A DNA stretch of 44,891 bases from an uncultured Collinsella sp. (GTDB lineage Bacteria > Actinomycetota > Coriobacteriia > Coriobacteriales > Coriobacteriaceae): assembly GCA_958447445.1 (NCBI GenBank), contig CAUDAE010000003.1, positions 1 through 44,891 on the forward strand, given 5' to 3'. Under the pieces are notes generated by a model. That model was not told the DNA's origin and did no database searches. It worked only from the letters and a program-made list of their open reading frames with translations. The position numbers and the translations under genes are program-made. Shown piece by piece: positions 10,652 through 17,553 of this stretch. Within the stretch, counting starts at the first letter, position 1. Every line of letters starts with the position of its first letter.

Positions 10652-10723
10652 GTGCAGCAATGTTGCCGCCGCACGCCATGCATTAGTTTAGCGGTTTGCT
10701 GTATCGAGCACCCCATCGCAGCC

Positions 10724-12265
10724 CTACTGTGCGGTGCTGAGCGAGCGCCTGACTGCATCACGCCAGCCCGCAAGGTTTTGCTCGCGGCGCTCGGCGGACA
10801 TGTGGGGAAGGAAGGTCCTAACGATCTGGGCATTTTGCTCCAGCTCTTCCAGGTCTTCCCAATAGCCGACGGCAAGACCCGCCAAGTACGCGGCACCGAT
10901 TGCCGTGGTCTCCACCGTCTCGCATTGCAGCACGGGGATATCCAGCAGGTCGGCCTGGAATTGCATGATGAACTCGTTGCGCGAGGCACCGCCATCGACA
11001 GACAGGCGCTCGATCGAAAGCCCCACGTCCTGCTCCATGGCGCGCAGCACGTCGTAGCTCTGATATGCCATGGATTCGCAGGCGGCACGTACGATGGTCG
11101 CACGGCTCGAGGCGCCGGTCAGACCGCACACGATACCGCGGGCATGCGGGTCCCACCAGGGAGCGCCCAAACCCGCAAAGGCGGGAACGAAGTAGCAGCC
11201 CTCGTTGTCGCTAATCGAAGCGGCGAGTTGTGCCGACTCGCTCACGCTCGAGATGATGCCCATGTTGTTGCGAAGCCAGTTCATCGTTGAGCCGGCGGCA
11301 AAAATAGAGCCCTCGAGCGCATAGCTGACTTTGCCGTCCGCAGCGATACCGATGGTGGAGACCAGGCCATTCTTGGATTCGACGATCTCGTCGCCGGTGT
11401 TCATGAGCATAAAGCAGCCCGTGCCATAGGTGTTTTTGGTCTGGCCGGGATAGAAGCAGCAGTGACCGAACAGCGATGCCTGCTGGTCGCCCGCCACACC
11501 CATGATGGGCGGCATGTTGGTCATGATGTCGCTCGCGACGCGGCCGTAGTCGCCCGAGCTCCAGCGAACCTCGGGCATCATGGAACGTGGAACGTCAAAG
11601 AGCGCCAGCAGGTCGTCGTCCCAATCGAGCGTATGGATATTAAAGAGTGCCGTGCGGCTGGCATTGGTGTAGTCGGTGGCAAAGACCTGGCCGCCGGTGA
11701 GGTTGTAGATGAGCCACGTGTCGATGGTGCCAAACATAAGGTCGCCCGCCGCCGCGCTCTCGCGCGCGCCGTCGACGTTATCGAGAATCCACTGCACCTT
11801 GGAGGCCGAGAAATACGGGTCGAGTGTAAGTCCCGTGCGGGAGCGCACCAGCTCTTCTGCGCCCTGCTCAACCAAATTATCGATCTGAGACGCGGTACGA
11901 CGGCACTGCCATACGATGGCGTTATAGATGGGCTGACCGCTCACGCGGTCCCAGACCACCGTGGTCTCACGCTGATTGGAGATGCCGATGGCGGCGATGC
12001 GGTCGGAATGAATCCCGCTCTTAAACTGGACCTCCATCATGACCGCAATCTGGCTGGCAAGGACCGCCATGGGATCTTGCTCCACCCAGCCGGGACGCGG
12101 GAAGCTGGTTTTGACGCTGCGACGTGCCTGCGCGACGATGCAGCCGTATTCGTCGACAATGGCCGCGAGTACCGAGGTAGTGCCGCAGTCGAGCGCCATG
12201 ATGTAGGAACCGCCAAAGCTAAACGAGGCGTCTTCCATACCCAGGCTACCTAGATTCAACGACAT
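10724..12265 (-). CDS. glpK: Glycerol kinase
   Basis: Phosphorylates glycerol to glycerol-3-phosphate. The 513 residues show the FGGY/actin-like fold: LDCGTTS phosphate loop near residue 26, the glycerol-kinase segments GISNQRETTVVWDR and NAIVWQCRRT, and a C-terminal phosphate-binding DGGASRNEFIMQFQ. The N-terminus is about 18 residues longer than in E. coli, but ATG at 12265 has AAAGG at good spacing; a later start inside the gene is possible. No transporter or regulator of glycerol use is next to it. It follows the tsaC-like gene by 13 bases and is probably co-transcribed with it. Confidence 0.94.
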   Translation of the reverse strand: MSLNLGSLGMEDASFSFGGSYIMALDCGTTSVLAAIVDEYGCIVAQARRSVKTSFPRPGWVEQDPMAVLASQIAVMMEVQFKSGIHSDRIAAIGISNQRETTVVWDRVSGQPIYNAIVWQCRRTASQIDNLVEQGAEELVRSRTGLTLDPYFSASKVQWILDNVDGARESAAAGDLMFGTIDTWLIYNLTGGQVFATDYTNASRTALFNIHTLDWDDDLLALFDVPRSMMPEVRWSSGDYGRVASDIMTNMPPIMGVAGDQQASLFGHCCFYPGQTKNTYGTGCFMLMNTGDEIVESKNGLVSTIGIAADGKVSYALEGSIFAAGSTMNWLRNNMGIISSVSESAQLAASISDNEGCYFVPAFAGLGAPWWDPHARGIVCGLTGASSRATIVRAACESMAYQSYDVLRAMEQDVGLSIERLSVDGGASRNEFIMQFQADLLDIPVLQCETVETTAIGAAYLAGLAVGYWEDLEELEQNAQIVRTFLPHMSAERREQNLAGWRDAVRRSLSTAQ

Positions 12266-12278
12266 CGCTTAAACCTTT

Positions 12279-13022
12279 CTATTGCATCGGGTCGGACAGG
12301 ACCCGTTCGATCTCTGATGCGGGAAGCGCGCCTTGGCGCAGGATCTGGAGCCCGCCGTGCTGGAACGACACGATGGTCGAGGCGTCGCGACACGGGGTCT
12401 CACCGGCGTCGACGGCCACATCGACCCCCTCCAGGATGCGACCCTCAACAGCGGCAAAGCTTGCCGGCGAGGGCGCGCCGTGCGTGTTGGCGCTCGTACA
12501 GGCAAGGGGACTGCCGCAGGCGCGGATGAGCGCTTGGACCACAGGTGAGGCCGACGCGCGAAGAGCCACCGTGTCGTCGGCGGCACGCATAAAGGTCGGC
12601 ACGCAGGGGGCCGCCTTGACCACGATAGTCAGGGCGCCCGGCCAGCATCGTCGGGCAAGCACGCGGGCCTCTTCCGGGATATCCACGCCATAGCGGTCGA
12701 GTGCTTCGACGCCATCGACCAGCCAGGCGACCGTTTGGGTGAGTTCACGTTGCTTGAGAGTGAAGATACGGCGGTAGCCGGTACCGAGCGCAGGGACTGC
12801 GGCACCGTTGACGGCAACCTGCGGATCGCGCGGCCACGATGGGAATTCGCTTGTATCTTGGGGCACGGCGTCCGAGAAGGCGTTGACTGCCACGGCGACA
12901 CCGTAGACCGTCTCGGTTGGGATCAGCGCCAGGCCGCCACAGCCGAGCACCTCGGCCGTACGCTCGACGGCAAGCCGATGCGGCTCGCGCGTTCCCTCGT
13001 ATACCCGATAGACCGTCTGCAT
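12279..13022 (-). CDS. Threonylcarbamoyl-AMP synthase (TsaC/Sua5/YrdC family)
   Basis: Makes threonylcarbamoyl-AMP from threonine, bicarbonate and ATP for the t6A37 modification of tRNAs reading ANN codons. The 247 residues carry the family N-terminal motif LIPTETVYGVAV, the lysine/arginine segment LKQRELTQ, the SACTSAN-like LACTSANTHG and the end STIVSF. There is an extra segment of about 35 residues (about 46-80) between the first motif and the KQR motif compared with short YrdC proteins. ATG at 13022. Co-directional with glpK. Confidence 0.88.
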   Translation of the reverse strand: MQTVYRVYEGTREPHRLAVERTAEVLGCGGLALIPTETVYGVAVAVNAFSDAVPQDTSEFPSWPRDPQVAVNGAAVPALGTGYRRIFTLKQRELTQTVAWLVDGVEALDRYGVDIPEEARVLARRCWPGALTIVVKAAPCVPTFMRAADDTVALRASASPVVQALIRACGSPLACTSANTHGAPSPASFAAVEGRILEGVDVAVDAGETPCRDASTIVSFQHGGLQILRQGALPASEIERVLSDPMQ

Positions 13023-13156
13023 GTGTATGCCAGCCCCTTACGCTCCGGTGCAAGTTTGTTTACTGTGGGGCATTCTCGCACGAAACGTTCAACCTATTTG
13101 CCCAGAGCGCATGTTGGTTTGGTGAGCGGCTCTAGTAGTCGGTGAAAGTGAGGGGG

Positions 13157-13603
13157 TTATTGGACTGCGACGAACTTCTTTGGCCTGCCGGCGTGGCGTT
13201 CTTGGGCGGAGTAGCGCTCGATGCTGTCTATCGTTATCATCCGACGGCCGTCGACGAGTTCAACATCGAGTTTTCCGGCTTTGACCAGCGCGGTAATCCG
13301 CGGAGCGGAGACTTTGAGGTCCAGCGCTGCGTCTTTAAATGTTCGGCACGCCGCTTCCCGAGCGTCCTCGTGGTCGATTTCGACTGAAAGGGCCACGACC
13401 TCGGCCGAGCGTTCGTACCCCGCCGGAGTCAAACCGTTGTTGAGGTCGTCGGCCAAAAACGCCATCAGCGCCTCGGTGGCATGGGCAATCGCTTCTTCGC
13501 GCGTATCGCCATCGGCAAAGGCGCCGGGAATCTGCGGGAAACTGGCGCAGTAACCGTCGTCTTCTTTTATGAGAACGCAGTCATAGGTAAATCGCTGCCT
13601 CAT
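13157..13603 (-). CDS. hicB: HicB-family antitoxin
   Basis: Antitoxin of a type II toxin-antitoxin pair; it binds HicA and represses the operon. It has 148 residues. The N-terminal HicB fold begins YDCVLIKEDDGYCASFPQIPG, with the usual DGDTREEAIAHATEAL helix. The C-terminal part (about 100-145, LKVSAPRITALVKAGKL) looks like a DNA-binding helix-turn-helix. I chose ATG at 13603, 11 bases after the hicA stop; an upstream in-frame start at 13648 would overlap hicA. The C-terminal tail is basic. Confidence 0.88.
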   Translation of the reverse strand: MRQRFTYDCVLIKEDDGYCASFPQIPGAFADGDTREEAIAHATEALMAFLADDLNNGLTPAGYERSAEVVALSVEIDHEDAREAACRTFKDAALDLKVSAPRITALVKAGKLDVELVDGRRMITIDSIERYSAQERHAGRPKKFVAVQ

Positions 13604-13614
13604 TTTGCCTCCAA

Positions 13615-13800
13615 CTACCATCCAGCTTGGCGACGAATACTTGCCCACGTGCCCTTCTTTGGTCGATCACCACCAGAGCCGTTCACGGTGACAACACGGT
13701 CACCAGAAACATACTTAGCATGACTACCGATTTGCGCGACCTTCACGAATCCATCGTGCTTGAGTAGGGCAATGATTTCCCGAAAGGTAGGAGGTTGCAT
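13615..13800 (-). CDS. hicA: HicA-family mRNA interferase toxin
   Basis: Small double-stranded-RNA-binding-fold ribonuclease. The 61 residues carry the hallmark GSHAKY with the catalytic histidine (His27), followed by a basic C-terminal half (RPKKGTWASIRRQAGW). AGAGG lies upstream of ATG at 13800. Toxin-first order with hicB directly after it is the standard hicAB layout. The promoter overlaps a perfect palindrome at 13826-13845. Confidence 0.9.
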   Translation of the reverse strand: MQPPTFREIIALLKHDGFVKVAQIGSHAKYVSGDRVVTVNGSGGDRPKKGTWASIRRQAGW

Positions 13801-13825
13801 GGGCCGACCTCTTTCAGCCGTCCTA

Positions 13826-13854
13826 ATTATAAACTACTTTATAATTTTTGCTAA
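13826..13854 (-). promoter_or_regulatory. hicAB promoter with overlapping operator palindrome
   Basis: Minus strand TTAGCA (13849-13854) and a consensus TATAAT (13826-13831) with a 17-base spacer. A perfect palindrome, ATTATAAA-CTAC-TTTATAAT (13826-13845), covers the -10 box and spacer, the expected place for HicB repression. Its AT content contrasts with the surrounding GC-rich DNA. Confidence 0.75.
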
Positions 13855-13868
13855 CCAGTTAATAAATA

Positions 13869-15119
13869 TTACTGGCGCTGCTTGGGCTCGGTGACGATGG
13901 CTCGGACGATGCGGGGGCGATCGGTGAGGTCGTGGACGATATGCACGTCCGAAAGGCCTGCCTGGCGACAGAGCTCGGCCGCAGCGTCGAGCGCGCCCTC
14001 GTAGAGCTCGCAGGCAAAGAGGCCGCCGGCGCGCAGCATGTAGGGCGCCGCGTTGAGCAGGCGGCGGAAGATATCGAGGCCGTCGGCACCGCCCTCGAGC
14101 GCCAGATCGGGCTCAAAGTCCTTGACCTCGTGCGGCAGCGAGCGCATGACATCGGTGGGGATGTAGGGCGGATTGGAGACGAGTACGTCAAAGGTGCCCC
14201 ACTCTTCGCGGGGAATGGAGCTCACCAGGTTCGTGAGGCTGAAGGCGACCTCGTCGGACGCGAGGCCGAGGGCGTCGCGGTTTTTGGTGGCCAGATCGAT
14301 GGCGCGCGGCTCGATATCGGTGGCGGTGCAGGTAACGTGGCCGCGGCGCTCCCAGGCAAGGGAGAGCGAAATGCAGCCCGTGCCGCAGCCGACCTCGAGA
14401 ACGCGGGCAGTGCAGGGCTCGGCTGGGGCAGGCGCAGCGGCATCCTGAGCTGAAGCCGTCTCCTGGCCGGCACCCTCGATGGCGATGCCGTATTCGTCGA
14501 GCTCGGACTCGGCGGCTTCCGCGGCTTCGGCTTCTGCTGCCTGCGCGGCGGCTTCCTCGGCCTCGCGGTCGGCCAGTTCCTCGGCATAGGCACGGCTGCC
14601 CAGTACGTCGCCGCCTAGCGCCGCCTCATCGGCAGCCGTCAGGTTAGCGGCACGGCGCTCGGCGGTCGCCCGTTCGTCTGCCAGCGCGGCCTCGGCCTTG
14701 CGTGCCTCCTCGACCTCATCGTTCCAAGGCAGCTCAACACGCTGACGGGCAGCAGCCTCGGGGCTCAGCACCTCGGCATCCAGATAATTTAGGACTTCCT
14801 CGACGAGCATCTCGGTTTCGGGGCGCGGAATGAGCACACCGGGAGCGCACGCGACGTCAATCATGCGAAACTGCGTGCTGCCCGTGATGTATTGCAGCGG
14901 CTCGCCCTTAGCGCGGCGGACAACGGCCGCATGCATAGTCTCGAGCTGGGCCGCGTTAAGCGTCTCGTCCATACGCATATATAGGTCAATGCGCGCCAGG
15001 CCCGTGGCGGCGCACAGCAGCCACTCGGCAGAAAGACGGGGGTGCTCCTCGCCGCGCTCGGCCAGGTACTCCTTGGTCCACTCGAGACAACGCTTGATGG
15101 TCCAAATCTCGTTTGCCAT
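13869..15119 (-). CDS. prmC: Release factor glutamine methyltransferase with a large Ala/Glu insertion
   Basis: Methylates the glutamine of the GGQ motif of release factors; the RF1 gene lies just upstream on the same strand, the usual pairing. The 416 residues compare with about 280 normally. The N-terminal five-helix domain (1-110) ends with GVLIPRPETEMLVEEVL. Residues about 114-237 are an insertion rich in Ala, Glu and Asp that looks helical or disordered. The SAM-binding domain then starts VLEVGCGTG (about 240), with the catalytic NPPY at about 316-319. I chose ATG at 15119 because AGGGGAGGG lies upstream; an earlier start at 15194 has no support. The reading frame is open through the insertion, so it appears functional. 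Confidence 0.92.
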   Translation of the reverse strand: MANEIWTIKRCLEWTKEYLAERGEEHPRLSAEWLLCAATGLARIDLYMRMDETLNAAQLETMHAAVVRRAKGEPLQYITGSTQFRMIDVACAPGVLIPRPETEMLVEEVLNYLDAEVLSPEAAARQRVELPWNDEVEEARKAEAALADERATAERRAANLTAADEAALGGDVLGSRAYAEELADREAEEAAAQAAEAEAAEAAESELDEYGIAIEGAGQETASAQDAAAPAPAEPCTARVLEVGCGTGCISLSLAWERRGHVTCTATDIEPRAIDLATKNRDALGLASDEVAFSLTNLVSSIPREEWGTFDVLVSNPPYIPTDVMRSLPHEVKDFEPDLALEGGADGLDIFRRLLNAAPYMLRAGGLFACELYEGALDAAAELCRQAGLSDVHIVHDLTDRPRIVRAIVTEPKQRQ

Positions 15120-15509
15120 GGGGCCCTCCCCTCTTAAGCGCCGGGCGGCGCGCGAATGTCGGAGCAGATTGTACGCGAGGCCAGCGCTTGGCAAGGGACA
15201 ATTGAAGGCGATTATCGAGAATCAGCCCAGAATTTTGCACCGAGCTCGCTCAAAGTGTTCATTCGCCGACGTCTAAATCTGCATTCGTCAAGCTTTTGGC
15301 AAGGTTGACCCAAAACTGACCAATATCTAACCAAGAACCTGCCACATCGCTTGACGCGCGACGCATCAAAAATCGCCCCGCGACTTCTCGGACGATTTTT
15401 CGAGCATTATTTTCAATAGCAGATGAATGCCGCTAATTTCTTTGAGCAGGTAGCCGGCTTAATGGCCATCAAAGCCGATTAAATAACATCTCAAAGCAAT
15501 GTACCCAAC
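15120..15509. other. Intergenic spacer upstream of prmC
   Basis: About 390 bases of noticeably more AT-rich sequence than the flanking genes. I see no gene or RNA gene and no promoter I would defend. The prmC ribosome site lies at its left end. The right side leads into a cluster of repeats. Confidence 0.5.
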
Positions 15510-15553
15510 CTAGTCATTTAAGAACGTCCCCAATGACTCCCTACGGATCATTT
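15510..15553. repeat. Partial repeat island left of copy A2 (half of family D, scrap of family C)
   Basis: Positions 15520-15538 (19 bases) are identical to the right arm of the hairpin at 29433-29486. They are followed by a short match to the right end of the hairpin at 39548-39579 (ACGGATCA, 15543-15550). Both are fragments of repeats seen whole elsewhere in the window. Confidence 0.6.
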
Positions 15554-15600
15554 GACAACCAAGAAAACGCCGATGTTTTGGCAATGCCAGCGAGCGACGT

Positions 15601-15734
15601 CCAGAGCGAACAAGTTGGCACGAAAAAGGCAAGGCATAGACCTTCTGGTCATGCCTTGCCTTTTGAATGACAAATTGTCGCTCTGGGCGGCGCGCAGCGT
15701 CGAGCCGTTACGCGGTTTGGCAAAACCGCGTAAC
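15601..15734 (-). repeat. Structured 3'-UTR element, copy A2 (complete)
   Basis: On the minus strand it begins 3 bases after the prfA stop. The parts are a terminal hairpin (arms 15723-15734 and 15707-15718), GCTCGACGCTGC, an outer arm at 15678-15686 pairing with 15601-15609 (9 bp, extended by 3 more pairs past a bulge), and an inner hairpin 15624-15664. The inner hairpin has a basal stem of at least 10 bp, a one-base bulge, and a 4-bp apical stem over a 4-base loop. It is followed on the minus strand by five T residues (15623-15627), so it can serve as the prfA terminator. Confidence 0.85.
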
Positions 15735-15737
15735 CCA

Positions 15738-16805
15738 CTACACAGCCTGTGCCAGCTTCTCGGCTCGCTCGGCGGCGGCGAGTGCCTCGATGACGGTGCC
15801 GAGCTGGTCGCCCAGAAGGACGCCGTTGTAGGTGGAGTTGAAACCGATGCGGTGATCGGTCACGCGGTCCTGGGGCTGGTTGTAAGTACGGATCTTCTCG
15901 GAACGGTTGCCGTGGCCGATCTGGCTCTGGCGCTCGGCACCGAGCTCGGCCTGCTGCTTCTCGAGCTCCATCTCGTACAGACGAGCACGCAGCATCTGCA
16001 TGCAGACCTCGCGGTTCTGAATCTGGGAGCGCTGCTCCTGCGACTGCACCACGGTGTTGGTGGGCAAGTGGGTGATGCGCACGGCGGAGTAGGTAGTGTT
16101 AACGCACTGACCGCCAGGGCCGGAGGCGCAGTAGGTGTCGATGCGCAGGTCGGACTGGTTGATCTGGACGTCAATTTCCTCGGCCTCGGGAAGTACGGCG
16201 ACGGTAGCCGTGGAGGTCTGAATGCGGCCCTGGGACTCGGTCTTGGGAACGCGCTGGACGCGATGCACGCCGGACTCGAACTTCATGACGGAGTAGACGC
16301 GGTCGCCCTCGACCTTGAACTCGATGGACTTAAAGCCGCCGGCCTCGCTGGGGCTGGAATCGAGCACGGTGGTCTTCCAGCCGCGCGATTCGCAGAAGCG
16401 CTGGTACATCTTGTACAAGTCGCCGGCGAAGATGGCTGCCTCGTCGCCACCGGCGGCGGAGCGAATCTCGACGATGGTGTTCTTGTCGTCGTTGGGGTCA
16501 CTCGGGATGAGCATGTACTTGATGTCTTCCTCGAGCTGGGGAAGCTTGTCCTCGTTCTCGGAGATGTCCATCTGGAGCATCTCTTTCTCGTCAGCATCGG
16601 TGGTATCGTGCAGCATTTCCTTGGCAGCCTCGATGTCATCGAGCGCGCCGATGTACTCGCGCGAGGCAGCGATGAGGTCGGACTGGTGTGCGTACTCCTT
16701 GTTGAGACGCGTGAACTCCTTGATGTCGGAGGCGACGGCCGGGTCGGAAAGCTTCTTCTCGAGCTCCTCGTAGGCCTTAATGATCTTTTCGAGCTTGTCG
16801 CGCAT
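15738..16805 (-). CDS. prfA: Peptide chain release factor 1
   Basis: Recognises UAA and UAG in the ribosomal A site and triggers peptide release. The 355 residues contain the RF1 codon-recognition segment VPKTESQGRIQTST (a PxT motif, here PKT) and the peptidyl-transferase GGQ in GPGGQCVNTTYSAVR, the substrate of PrmC. The N-terminal helical domain begins MRDKLEKIIKAYEELEKKL. AAAGGAG lies 7 bases before ATG at 16805. Structured repeat A2 follows the stop codon, then prmC. Confidence 0.97.
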   Translation of the reverse strand: MRDKLEKIIKAYEELEKKLSDPAVASDIKEFTRLNKEYAHQSDLIAASREYIGALDDIEAAKEMLHDTTDADEKEMLQMDISENEDKLPQLEEDIKYMLIPSDPNDDKNTIVEIRSAAGGDEAAIFAGDLYKMYQRFCESRGWKTTVLDSSPSEAGGFKSIEFKVEGDRVYSVMKFESGVHRVQRVPKTESQGRIQTSTATVAVLPEAEEIDVQINQSDLRIDTYCASGPGGQCVNTTYSAVRITHLPTNTVVQSQEQRSQIQNREVCMQMLRARLYEMELEKQQAELGAERQSQIGHGNRSEKIRTYNQPQDRVTDHRIGFNSTYNGVLLGDQLGTVIEALAAAERAEKLAQAV

Positions 16806-17143
16806 GGCGGGACTCCTTTATGTGCGTGAAGGCGAAAATCGGCAGAGTTGATGGGGCGCGCGGCGCCACTGCGGGGGTAAGCCCAGCTAGAACATGTCGA
16901 TCTTCAGATACATGCGCATCCCTTCGCGTATGAGGTACATAGTTGCGGTCTAACCCATACATGATAGCGTGCGCAGGCATACCTGCATATAACCCGCACG
17001 GAATGCGACAAAGGGTCAGTCTCTTTCCTTGAATACAACTTCATCCGAACGCCTCCCGCATTCATCCGCACATATACGGATAAATTTGGGAATCCGATAC
17101 CCTGAGGGCCGGATCGGCCGGCCCCGGGAGATCGGAGGACGCC
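16806..17143. other. Intergenic region upstream of prfA with a degenerate repeat
   Basis: Holds the prfA ribosome site and presumed promoter region, and at 17002-17026 a degenerate copy of the GTGACAAAGGGAC palindrome (AATGCGACAAAGGGTC then AGTCTCTTT). I see no gene. Sequence from about 17040 onward changes in character and leads into a decayed transposase. Confidence 0.5.
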
Positions 17144-17472
17144 ATGTCCGGAAAGGGCGGGAAGGGCGCCGCGAGGGCGGTCCCGAGGACCCACGGCAGG
17201 CTCACCGGGTACGAGCGGGACACGGTCCAGAGGATGCTGAAGCGCAGGGTTCGCTCGGCCACTTCCTCGAGAGGTTCAAGGGCGTATCGACCCGCAGGCT
17301 CCACAGCTGCCTGATGTGGTTCAGATGGCTGCGCGAGGCCGCACGCGTCGGGGACAGGACGTCGCTCATGCGCGAGCAGTTCGACGACGGGCGCTACGAA
17401 AAGATCCGGAAGAAGATGATGGAGCCGGAGTACGAGTTCCATCTGGAGCCGGACGTGCAAACGGCGGGTTAA
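17144..17472 (+). pseudogene. Decayed, internally deleted transposase
   Basis: ATG at 17144 has GGAGG at good spacing and opens a basic N-terminus ending in THGRLTGYERDTVQRMLKRR, which resembles the N-terminal DNA-binding part of IS30-type transposases. The frame then stops. From about 17250 the next frame carries FLERFKGVSTRRL...WFRWL and ends at 17472, resembling the C-terminus of a DDE transposase. The middle catalytic region is absent, so a deletion appears to have joined the two ends out of frame. Codon use (AGG arginine, very high GC) differs from the neighbouring housekeeping genes but resembles the IS at 35.1 kb. Family assignment is tentative. Confidence 0.5.
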
Positions 17473-17486
17473 CATAGCCTTTCACC

Positions 17487-17510
17487 AAAAAGGGCGAGCG
17501 GCCGCGCCCT
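17487..17510 (-). terminator. Terminator of the giant surface protein gene
   Basis: Minus strand stem AGGGCG/CGCCCT (arms 17505-17510 and 17491-17496) with an 8-base self-complementary loop, followed by four to five T residues (17487-17491). It lies 44 bases after the stop codon. Confidence 0.75.
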
Positions 17511-17553
17511 GCGACCACCCGCCCTCAATCAAAGCCCTTCTCGGCCGCCGTAG

